Positions 7,883-14,946 of a stretch of DNA of 43,596 nt are shown here, in pieces (position 1 is the first letter of the stretch; every line of letters starts with the position of its first letter). The notes under the pieces are model-generated. The model searched no databases and was not told where the DNA came from. It was given only the letters and a program-made list of their open reading frames with translations. The stretch covers positions 1-43,596 of the forward strand of contig NZ_AZDJ01000013.1 in NCBI RefSeq assembly GCF_001434705.1. Direction: 5' to 3'. Source of the DNA: Lacticaseibacillus nasuensis JCM 17158. GTDB taxonomy: Bacteria; Bacillota; Bacilli; Lactobacillales; Lactobacillaceae. The position numbers and the translations under genes are program-made.

Positions 7883-8757
7883 AGCTAATTCTTTGTCAAC
7901 CTGCAATCGTGCGGTTCGAATGGGAGCTGGAGGTGTGCCTGACCAACCTCAAGAAGGTGGGGTTTGACCTCGGCGATGTGGTTCTGCTGTTCACGCGGCA
8001 CGACCCAACCATTCCGGACTACCTCGCCGAGAAATACGGCGTGGAGGTGAACGAGTACGCAGACACACGCGGAGACAAGAGTTACATTCCCTCAGTCAAG
8101 CCGTGGCTCTGGTGGCAATACCTGGCGGAAGACTCCAGCCGAGAAGCGGAGGACTACTTCTACTTCGACAGTGACGTCATCTTTCGCCGCAAACCTGACA
8201 TGCGAAAGCTCAAAGCTAAGCCTGACCGCTGGCTGTGTAGCAATACTAACCACTACCTCAATCTCGACTACATTCGCAGTCGGGACAATGGGGAGGCGGT
8301 TCTGCGCGGTATGGCAAGCATAGTCGGGGTCACAGTTGAGTCATTGGAAACCATCAACACGAACTCTGGCGGGGCTCAATGGGTCATCAGCAAGCCGACA
8401 GCGGCCTACTGGCGCAAAGTCTATTTTGATTGCAATCGCCTCTGGCACTATCTTGAGGTCACCAACACCAACCTGCAGAAATGGACGGCGGAGATGTGGG
8501 CGCAACTTTGGAACATGATGTACTTCAACATCGGGCCCGCCGTTACTGACGAGCTCGATTTCTGTTGGGCTACTGACCCCATCGAGCGCTGGAAGCAGAC
8601 CAAAATCATGCACAACGCCGGGGTGACACGTGAGGACACAAGCCTGTTCTTCAAAGGCCAGTACACCGAACGCACCCCATTTGATGATGATTTGAGCTTT
8701 GTAGACAAGTCAAAGTGCTCATCCGAGTACGTGAAGGCAATTAAGGCGGTGAAATGA
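7879..8757 (+). CDS. phage GT-A-like glycosyltransferase
   Basis: A 292-residue protein with the layout of a GT-A-fold glycosyltransferase: YFYFDSDVIFRR with D97-S-D99 (DxD, metal/nucleotide-sugar binding), NTNSGGAQWVIS (162-171), the helix EMWAQLWNMMYF and a C-terminal HNAG (245-248) that can supply the metal-ligand His. No membrane segment or signal peptide, so it is cytoplasmic. It is inserted between the major capsid and connector genes, reading in the same direction and overlapping the next gene by 4 bases (ATGA). Position inside the structural block and the Ser/Thr tails on capsid and tail proteins suggest that virion proteins are its substrates; modification of host wall glycans or DNA is the alternative. 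AAGGGGG lies 7 bases before ATG 7879. Confidence 0.78.
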   Translation: MKLILCQPAIVRFEWELEVCLTNLKKVGFDLGDVVLLFTRHDPTIPDYLAEKYGVEVNEYADTRGDKSYIPSVKPWLWWQYLAEDSSREAEDYFYFDSDVIFRRKPDMRKLKAKPDRWLCSNTNHYLNLDYIRSRDNGEAVLRGMASIVGVTVESLETINTNSGGAQWVISKPTAAYWRKVYFDCNRLWHYLEVTNTNLQKWTAEMWAQLWNMMYFNIGPAVTDELDFCWATDPIERWKQTKIMHNAGVTREDTSLFFKGQYTERTPFDDDLSFVDKSKCSSEYVKAIKAVK

Positions 8758-9119
8758 TGGCCGAAGAAGAACCGAAAGAAAATGCACTGTTGACCAGCAT
8801 CAAGCTGCGCATCGGCATCGAGGACACCAAACAGGACGCGCTCCTGCTTGATTTGATTGAAGATGCTAGTTCGCGTGTGTTGGCCTACATCAATCAAGAT
8901 GGCCCCACTACTGATGACCTGCCTAGTTCGCTAGGTTGGGTGGTCAAGGCGGTGGCGATTGAGATGTACAACCGCATCGGTGATGAGGGCAAGGCCAGCG
9001 GCACCGAGGGTAGCGTGTCCAATACATGGGCCGCTATTGATCTTTCACAGTACGCTGATGCACTCGACCAGTACCGCAGTTCAAGCCAGCGGCGGCGGCC
9101 AGGAATGAGGTTTGTGTGA
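8754..9119 (+). CDS. head-tail connector protein (gp6/gp15-like adaptor)
   Basis: A 121-residue helical protein with the adaptor signature KLRIGIEDTKQDALLLDLIE, typical of the HK97 gp6/SPP1 gp15 connector family that docks under the portal. Its final part (SSSQRRRPGMRF) is a flexible basic C-terminus. ATG 8754 overlaps the stop of the glycosyltransferase; a second ATG follows at 8757. It is the first of four overlapping connector/completion genes, each linked by a stop-start overlap, so they are translated as a coupled set. Confidence 0.88.
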   Translation: MMAEEEPKENALLTSIKLRIGIEDTKQDALLLDLIEDASSRVLAYINQDGPTTDDLPSSLGWVVKAVAIEMYNRIGDEGKASGTEGSVSNTWAAIDLSQYADALDQYRSSSQRRRPGMRFV

Positions 9120-9406
9120 TGAGATACAACAACCGAATTACCTTAATCATGATGATCGGCTCAGCAGACGACCTGCACGGCGCGCCAACGCCAACTGAGG
9201 TAGAAGTCCCGTGCCTGACGATTCCTATCACTGACACGCAGGAGCTGGCCGCCTATGGCCTGATGAAGAAGACGGCCTTCGAGGTTCACCTCAAGAATAG
9301 TGGGCTGGTGCCAAATCGCGTCAAGCTGGACGGCATTGAGTACACCGTCAACAAGACGTACCTCAATCGCAAGTCCACGGTGCTCATTATCTCTGGGGGT
9401 GCTTAG
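9119..9406 (+). CDS. head closure protein (SPP1 gp16-like)
   Basis: A 95-residue beta-rich protein (ITLIMMIGSADDLHG..., AFEVHLKNSG, YTVNKTYLNRKSTVLIISGG) located where the head-closure (stopper) protein lies in SPP1-like phages. The start is ATG 9119 in a TGATG overlap with the adaptor gene; a GTG one codon earlier is possible. Assigned mainly by position and size; the protein would seal the filled head and present the tail-docking surface. Confidence 0.75.
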   Translation: MRYNNRITLIMMIGSADDLHGAPTPTEVEVPCLTIPITDTQELAAYGLMKKTAFEVHLKNSGLVPNRVKLDGIEYTVNKTYLNRKSTVLIISGGA

Positions 9407-9407
9407 C

Positions 9408-9782
9408 ATGGCGAATAGCGATTTTCACATCGACTTCAAAGGCTTGCCGGAATTGCTCCAGCAGTTTCAAGTTGCCGGGGCAAAGGCTCAACAAGTCACC
9501 GAAGACACCATGCGAACAACGTTGGGCAAAGCTCAACAGAGGTCTAAACAACTAGCCCCAGTACGCACCGGGTTTATGCAAAACAGCATTGAGGTCTACA
9601 TCACTGAGTCCACCAAGGACCGGGTGATGGGCGAAATCAATGCAGAAGCTGACTACTCCAGCTTCAACGAGTTTGGCACGTATAAGATGCCCGCGCGTCC
9701 GTTTGTGGCGCCGGCAGTCAAGGCGTCTGCTGACTGGTTCTATACGACGATGCGGCAGAAGCTGGAAGGGCTGGTGAAGTGA
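9408..9782 (+). CDS. tail completion / joining protein (HK97 gp10-like)
   Basis: A 124-residue protein with the hallmarks of the HK97 gp10 family: an N-terminal alpha region with LPELLQQFQ, then SKQLAPVRTGFMQNSI, a beta-hairpin, YSSFNEFGTYKMPARPFVAP and a C-terminal helix. The family completes the head-tail joint. ATG 9408 follows the stop of the previous gene by one base; the longer open frame from 9300 overlaps that gene and is not supported. A 4-base overlap leads to the next gene. Confidence 0.88.
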   Translation: MANSDFHIDFKGLPELLQQFQVAGAKAQQVTEDTMRTTLGKAQQRSKQLAPVRTGFMQNSIEVYITESTKDRVMGEINAEADYSSFNEFGTYKMPARPFVAPAVKASADWFYTTMRQKLEGLVK

Positions 9783-10135
9783 TGCGAGTAAGTGAATGGT
9801 ATGAACAGCTTCAAGCCCAGCTCACTAGTGACGGTTTCACCGTGACGTTCATGCAGCCACAGCCGGGCGCAGTCTTGCCTCTGGTTCACGTTGCCGGTCA
9901 CACAGACGGCGATGTATCGAGTCACAACGGCACGCTCAGCTCCATTGACCAGCAAATTGATCTGTACGGCGAAGTCACCATGTCGCGTGCGGAGTTTGAG
10001 ATGCTGACCGAGAAGCTCAAGTGGTCGCTTAGCCGGGCCGGTGGCTGGGAGAGTCTGACAACTCAACAAATGATTGACACAAGCACGGGGCGTGATTTAT
10101 ATCGCGCCCTTTTGCTTATCACAAAAACGATTTAG
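9782..10135 (+). CDS. tail terminator protein (DUF806-like)
   Basis: A 117-residue protein (MRVSEWYEQLQAQLTSDGFT ... SIDQQIDLYGEVTMSRAEFEMLTEKL) in the position of the tail terminator, which stops tail-tube polymerisation and binds the head. The size and alternating alpha/beta pattern agree with terminators; resemblance to DUF806 proteins of lactobacillus phages is my impression and not tested. ATG 9782 overlaps the previous stop (TGATG). Confidence 0.75.
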   Translation: MRVSEWYEQLQAQLTSDGFTVTFMQPQPGAVLPLVHVAGHTDGDVSSHNGTLSSIDQQIDLYGEVTMSRAEFEMLTEKLKWSLSRAGGWESLTTQQMIDTSTGRDLYRALLLITKTI

Positions 10136-10146
10136 GAGGAATTATC

Positions 10147-10800
10147 ATGCCTGATACACCAATCAACAATGGCGTTCAAATGGTCAAGGACACTCCGGTT
10201 CTTGGCAAAGACGTCATGTATTTCATTCAGTCTACCAATCCAGAAGTAGCTCCAGTAGGCGCACCGGCCATTGCACCGGCCCACGTAACCTCAGGCGACA
10301 CGTCCATCGAAGGCGACCTGACCGATGAACAGACCCACATGGGCCGCATTCTCGGCTACTCTGCCAACGAGGACAGCGTCGAGCTGACCCACTACCTGGT
10401 GCCTGGCGACAAGGCCAAGGACATCATCATTGATGCCAAACACAACCACCGCCAGGTCAAGGTTTGGCGGGTCGAGGTAGACCCACGCCTGGCCACCCCA
10501 GAAGGCGATGACACCAAGGCATACCCAGCAATGTTCGGGTACGCCGTCGTTGAGTCCGTCGACATCTCAGACGAAGACGGGTTCAGCGAAATCGACTTCA
10601 CCTTGGACATCATCGGCAAGCTGGTGGACAAGTACGAAGACGGCACCCCGGGAACGTTCCCACTGTCCGACAAGCAGGTCGCCCTGCTGCAGGAGCTGTA
10701 CGGCTTCGAACGTCCTGGCGAAAAGGCCGGCGAGTTCACCTCTGCTGGCGACAGCGCCACCTCTTCCACTTCAACCACGACCACGACGACCACCGCGTAG
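10147..10800 (+). CDS. major tail (tube) protein with Ser/Thr-run C-terminal tail
   Basis: A 217-residue tube protein. The motif order (MYFIQSTNPEVAPVGAPAIA, LTDEQTHMGRILGYS, VKVWRVEVDP, AYPAMFGYAVVESVDISDED, FSEIDFTLDIIG) matches major tail proteins of lactobacillus and lactococcal siphophages. The fold ends near residue 185; the last 15-20 residues (SATSSTSTTTTTTTA) are a Ser/Thr run like that of the capsid protein instead of the Ig-like extension found in many relatives. A strong AGGAGG site precedes ATG 10147. Hundreds of copies per virion would place such tails along the entire tube. Confidence 0.9.
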   Translation: MPDTPINNGVQMVKDTPVLGKDVMYFIQSTNPEVAPVGAPAIAPAHVTSGDTSIEGDLTDEQTHMGRILGYSANEDSVELTHYLVPGDKAKDIIIDAKHNHRQVKVWRVEVDPRLATPEGDDTKAYPAMFGYAVVESVDISDEDGFSEIDFTLDIIGKLVDKYEDGTPGTFPLSDKQVALLQELYGFERPGEKAGEFTSAGDSATSSTSTTTTTTTA

Positions 10801-10868
10801 TAATAGTCACGCAAACAGAGACGAGTAGGCCACTAGCCGAGCTGAGACGCTAATCAGGAGGAAAAATC

Positions 10869-11303
10869 ATGCTAGGAATCAAAATCAAAGGCACAGACAT
10901 GCCACTCAAATTCAACTTTGCCGCACTCTACCGGGCGAACAAGCTGTTCAGCTCCGAGCCAGGCAAGGACGATGGCGGCACCACCATTTGGCTGGGGTTT
11001 GTCACCGGCGAGACCATGGTGCTCTTCAAGGCAATCAAGTCGATGCTGCCGGACAATAAGTTCAGCGATGATGACATCATCGAAGCAATCGACGACCTGC
11101 CGGACCCGGACGCGTTCTACGAAGAAACCGTTGAGGAGCTTCACAAGTCGGCTTTTTTCCGTCGCGAGATGAAACAATGGCTCAAATTGACCGAGAACTA
11201 CGGAAAAACCTACACCGACAAGAAGAACATGACGGACGAGGAGAAGGTCCAAAAGAAAGGGTTCGAGGATATGCTGGCCGGAGTCAAGAAGAGTCTCTCC
11301 TGA
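10869..11303 (+). CDS. tail assembly chaperone, short form (gpG-like)
   Basis: A 144-residue acidic helical protein between the major tail protein and the tape measure, the fixed position of the lambda gpG-type chaperone. Features: MPLKFNFAALYRANKLF start region, DDDIIEAIDDLPDPDAFYEE and a Lys-rich end. AGGAGG lies upstream of ATG 10869. The following frame, shifted by -1, is open far beyond this stop and encodes a conserved-looking second part, as in gpG-GT fusions. Confidence 0.82.
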   Translation: MLGIKIKGTDMPLKFNFAALYRANKLFSSEPGKDDGGTTIWLGFVTGETMVLFKAIKSMLPDNKFSDDDIIEAIDDLPDPDAFYEETVEELHKSAFFRREMKQWLKLTENYGKTYTDKKNMTDEEKVQKKGFEDMLAGVKKSLS

Positions 11304-11617
11304 TTAACTTTGCGCGGCGGGGCATCTTCGACCCTCAGCTTCCGCCGACTCTCTATTTCTGGGAGGCGCGGGGACTACTCGACGGCGCAGCCTTGCGTGA
11401 GGTTGACTTGCGGCGTGACCTGCTGGAGCAGGCCGTCAACATTGCCAACATCAGCAATGGCAAGAACCCGAAGAAGGCCGTGCGCAACGGCATGCGGGCC
11501 ATCGAGAAAGAGGAACGAAGCGTGCTCAATCGTGATGATCGTCAGGTCGGCAAACGGCCGAACATGAAGCTAATTCAACAGGTCAATGAAGCGTTTGGAG
11601 GTGACGCGAATGGCTAA
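11177..11617 (+). CDS. tail assembly chaperone extension (gpT-like, probably made by -1 frameshift)
   Basis: This frame is -1 relative to the gpG-like gene and is open from well before that gene's stop up to 11617. The coding part specific to it (from about 11290: [20 protein letters not shown], then [20 protein letters not shown]) looks like the C-terminal half of lactobacillus tail chaperones. The ATG at 11177 has no good ribosome binding site and its first 35 residues are the shadow of the other frame, so translation by frameshift is more likely. The best slippery candidate is CAAAAGAAAG (11250-11259), which allows only a P-site Lys re-pairing; it is not a classical heptamer. The end overlaps the tape measure gene by 8 bases. 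Confidence 0.65.
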   Translation: MAQIDRELRKNLHRQEEHDGRGEGPKERVRGYAGRSQEESLLINFARRGIFDPQLPPTLYFWEARGLLDGAALREVDLRRDLLEQAVNIANISNGKNPKKAVRNGMRAIEKEERSVLNRDDRQVGKRPNMKLIQQVNEAFGGDANG

Positions 11618-14102
11618 CGTAGCGGCGACTTTCACCGCAAACATCAGCGGTTACACAAATGCGATGAAGGCAATGCAAGACAGCACGGGGAAAGCAACCT
11701 CGGGCATCAAGTCCAAGCTGTCGAGCAGCGGCGGCGGCATTCTCAAGCTGGGGGCACTCTTCGGCGTGGCTGCCAAGGTGGGCTCAGCGGCAATGTCTGC
11801 AATCGGCAACGGCATTCGCGGCATGTACACCGAACTGAACGAATCGAGCGCTGCTTGGCAGACGTTCGAGGGCAACATGAAGTTCCTCGGCAAGACGCCG
11901 GGGCAGATCAAGACGGTGGAGAAGTCGTTGCAGAAATACGCGCAGCAAACCGTCTACTCAGCTTCCGACATGGCTTCTTCCTACTCGCAGTTTGCTGCGG
12001 TTGGGGTGAAGGGTGTCGACGGCTTAGTCAAAGGCATGGGTGGGCTGGCAGCAGCCACTGACAACCCGCAGCAGGCCATGAAGACCCTGATGCAGCAGAG
12101 CGTACAAGCGGCGGCCAAGCCAACGATTCAGTGGCAAGACTTCCGCCTCATGCTCGAACAGACGCCAGCCGGTATGGCAGCCGTCGCAAAGCAGATGGGC
12201 ATGAGCGTCGGCGACCTCATCAAGAAGATTCAGGACGGCAAGGTGAAGACCACCGACTTCTTCGATGCGGTCTCCAAGGCCGGCAACGGTAAGGCCTTCC
12301 AGAATATGGCCACCAGCTACAAGACGGTGGGCCAGGCTATGGACGGACTCAAGGAAACCCTGGCGAACAAGCTCCAGCCTGCATGGCAGAAGCTGTCCGC
12401 GGTGGCAATCAAGGCAATCAATTCACTCATTGACTGGATCTCGAAGATTGACTTCGACACCCTGGCTGACAAGGCCATCGCCTTCGCCACGGTTGCGGCT
12501 AACGCAATCAAGAAGGTAATCGCCGTTGTGAAGCAGGTCTTAGATTTTGTCAACCAAAACAAGGACTGGCTGCTTCCGCTGGTCGCCGGCATCGTCACCT
12601 TTGTTGGGGCGGTGAAGGGCATTCTGACCGTCATCACTGTATTCAACAAAATCAAGACCGCCGTCACGGTTGTAAAGAATCTGGGCGGCGTTTTTGGTGC
12701 TCTGAAAACTGCCATGGGCTTCCTGTCGCCTGGCGGTTGGATCGTTTCAGGTATCGCCGCGGTGGTCGCGGGGCTAGTCATCTTCTTCACCAAGACGAAG
12801 ACCGGTCGCAAGATGTGGGCTGGGTTCGTCTCCTTCCTCAAGAGTGCATGGTCTGGGCTCAAGACAACCGCCACCAACGTCTGGAACAGCATCACTGATG
12901 CGGTCAGCGGCGCGGTGGAGGGCGTGCAGAACGCCTGGAGCGGCATCACGGAATTCTTCTCCGGTCTCTGGAACAGCATCAAGACCACAGCGGAAAGCGT
13001 ATGGACCAGCATCACCACGTTCTTTGCTGGCATCTGGCAGGGCATCGTGGACACCGCCATGGGGGTCTGGAACACCTTCGGGCCTGGCCTGACTGAGATA
13101 TGGAACGGCATCGTTTCAATCGCCACCGGCGTTTGGAACATGCTCAAGGCCGTTATCATGGGGCCAATCCTGCTGGTGCTCGACTTCCTGACTGGGAGCT
13201 GGACGCAGATGGGCGCGGACTTGTCGATGATTTGGACTTCAATCAAAGATGCTGCGGCTTCAATCTGGAACGGCCTTGTGAGCTATTTCAGCGGCATTCT
13301 AGATGTAATCAAGGCCTATTTCTCAACCGTGTGGAATGCAATCAAGGGCGTTGCCACAAGCGTCTGGAATGGCATCAAGTCCTTCCTGGTCAACCTGTGG
13401 AACGGAATTGTCAGCACCGCCCAGAGTGTCTGGAACGGGCTCAAGTCCTTCATGTCTGGCCTGTGGAATGGCATCAAGTCGACCGCAATCAACGCCTGGA
13501 ACGCCCTCAAGAACGGCGTGGTGTCCATTGCGAAAGGCATCTTCGAGGGTGCCAAGTCGGCCTGGTCCGGCTTCACCGGCATGGTCAGCCGCATCGTCGA
13601 AGGTGTGAAGGGCGCGTTTGACGCCCTCAAGCACATCGACCTGCTGGCAGCCGGGAAGGCAATCATCGAGGGCTTCATTCACGGCTTGACTGCCGCCTGG
13701 GACGCCGGCAAGAAGTTCGTTGGTGGCATCGCTGACTGGATCCGCAAGCACAAAGGGCCAATCAGCTACGACGCCAAGCTCCTGATTCCCGCCGGGTCTG
13801 CTATCATGGCCGGCTTGAATCAAGGCTTGCAAGCGTCCTTCGGGAACGTGCAGAAGACTGTTTCTGGCATGGCTTCCAACATCAGCGCTTCCGTGGCTTC
13901 GGTTGCGGGGTCGATGAGCGTTGGGGACATGGCATTTGCCGCGCCTGACGTTAACCAAGGCGATACGGTGCAGTCAATCGACAATTCCGAGCGCGTGCAG
14001 CCGACCTTCTACGTGTACAACGAGCTAGTGGGAGACAAGATTCGCACCTCAGTCAAGAAGGGCGACAAGGAACAGCAAATCAACGAAGAGTTTTTCCGGT
14101 AA
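11610..14102 (+). CDS. tail tape measure protein
   Basis: An 830-residue protein. The N-terminal 270 residues contain the tape-measure core ([59 protein letters not shown]). Two hydrophobic stretches follow at about 320-350 and 375-395 ([37 protein letters not shown]), expected to insert in the host membrane during ejection. Residues about 409-660 are some 21 eleven-residue repeats with a Trp at position 3 (for example [22 protein letters not shown]). No peptidase or lysozyme domain was seen. ATG 11610 follows GGAGGTGA; at about 0.15 nm per residue the tail would be about 125 nm. Confidence 0.93.
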   Translation: MANVAATFTANISGYTNAMKAMQDSTGKATSGIKSKLSSSGGGILKLGALFGVAAKVGSAAMSAIGNGIRGMYTELNESSAAWQTFEGNMKFLGKTPGQIKTVEKSLQKYAQQTVYSASDMASSYSQFAAVGVKGVDGLVKGMGGLAAATDNPQQAMKTLMQQSVQAAAKPTIQWQDFRLMLEQTPAGMAAVAKQMGMSVGDLIKKIQDGKVKTTDFFDAVSKAGNGKAFQNMATSYKTVGQAMDGLKETLANKLQPAWQKLSAVAIKAINSLIDWISKIDFDTLADKAIAFATVAANAIKKVIAVVKQVLDFVNQNKDWLLPLVAGIVTFVGAVKGILTVITVFNKIKTAVTVVKNLGGVFGALKTAMGFLSPGGWIVSGIAAVVAGLVIFFTKTKTGRKMWAGFVSFLKSAWSGLKTTATNVWNSITDAVSGAVEGVQNAWSGITEFFSGLWNSIKTTAESVWTSITTFFAGIWQGIVDTAMGVWNTFGPGLTEIWNGIVSIATGVWNMLKAVIMGPILLVLDFLTGSWTQMGADLSMIWTSIKDAAASIWNGLVSYFSGILDVIKAYFSTVWNAIKGVATSVWNGIKSFLVNLWNGIVSTAQSVWNGLKSFMSGLWNGIKSTAINAWNALKNGVVSIAKGIFEGAKSAWSGFTGMVSRIVEGVKGAFDALKHIDLLAAGKAIIEGFIHGLTAAWDAGKKFVGGIADWIRKHKGPISYDAKLLIPAGSAIMAGLNQGLQASFGNVQKTVSGMASNISASVASVAGSMSVGDMAFAAPDVNQGDTVQSIDNSERVQPTFYVYNELVGDKIRTSVKKGDKEQQINEEFFR

Positions 14103-14114
14103 AGGAGGGAGCGC

Positions 14115-14933
14115 ATGGACGCGCTGATTGAAAAGTTAGACGGCTCGCGCTACCTGCTGAGCCAGTACGATGTGCAGGTTACCCAATTCGAGGACGAGCC
14201 CATTGAAGGCGCGCGGAACAGCACGCAGCTAGACGCCCGCAATGGGTCAATTGACTTCGGCGGGTGGCACAAGAGCAAGACGGTCGACGTCTCGGGCTAC
14301 ATACACGCTGAGAACATGCTGGCCGCAGACTACGACACCGAGCGGATCAAGGCGCTATTTGCGACGCCTGAGGGCTTCTATATCACACGGCGCATGCCAA
14401 TGAGCCAGCCGGGGTTTGAACGTCCCGGTGAGCACGTTGGCGGCGCGTATGATCGCGATGAAGACGTGCCAGACCATAAGCGGTTCTTGGTCTACTGCAA
14501 CTCTCTCGACTTGGAGTTTTTCGGGTCGAACGGTGAAAAGCAAGTGTACAAGCTGACTGCCGAACTCAAGACGCTGGCTCTACCATACGGGGAGAGCATA
14601 CCGGAGGACATCACAGTGAAAGGCCGTGTGCCCTATGCCGGTACGGTGCCATGCAGTCAGCTTGAGCAGCAGTTTGTGGTTGTATTTACGGCTTCAGCCG
14701 CTGCTGACAAGTTAAGCCTCACAATCGGAGCAACAACGCTTGAATTTACGGGCAAGGTGGCCGCTGGTGACGTTTTCCGCTTCACTGGGTTCAGTTATAC
14801 GCAGAACAGTCTAAACGTTGTAAACGCCACGAATAAGGCGTATTTCACTCTCATTCCTAGCGATGAGAACAAGGTCTCGGCGAGCGTGGCGGGTACGATC
14901 CGTGTGCTGCATCACCAAGACCTTTTTGCGTAA
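14115..14933 (+). CDS. distal tail protein (Dit)
   Basis: A 272-residue protein of the siphophage tail (Dit) family placed directly after the tape measure. The N-terminal domain (LSQYDVQVTQFEDEP ... GSIDFGGWHKSKTVDVSGYI) is the ring-forming half; the C-terminal part from about residue 175 is beta-rich (TVKGRVPYAGTVPCSQLEQQ) and ends with a galectin-like segment. The hexameric ring joins the tube to Tal and to the receptor-binding proteins. AAAGGAGG precedes ATG 14115. Confidence 0.88.
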   Translation: MDALIEKLDGSRYLLSQYDVQVTQFEDEPIEGARNSTQLDARNGSIDFGGWHKSKTVDVSGYIHAENMLAADYDTERIKALFATPEGFYITRRMPMSQPGFERPGEHVGGAYDRDEDVPDHKRFLVYCNSLDLEFFGSNGEKQVYKLTAELKTLALPYGESIPEDITVKGRVPYAGTVPCSQLEQQFVVVFTASAAADKLSLTIGATTLEFTGKVAAGDVFRFTGFSYTQNSLNVVNATNKAYFTLIPSDENKVSASVAGTIRVLHHQDLFA

Positions 14934-14946
14934 AGGAGGCTAATAT

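Noticed and set aside
11177..11300. Independent start of the second tail-chaperone frame at ATG 11177
   Set aside because: No ribosome binding site and the first 35 residues are the other frame's shadow; a frameshift fusion is more likely, though the open frame is listed.
12317..13246. 309-codon minus-strand frame opposite the tape measure
   Set aside because: Low-complexity shadow of the Trp-repeat region without start signals.
12838..13590. Regular short DNA repeats considered as a CRISPR array
   Set aside because: The repeats are degenerate, in frame, 33 bases apart and encode the Trp hendecads of the tape measure.
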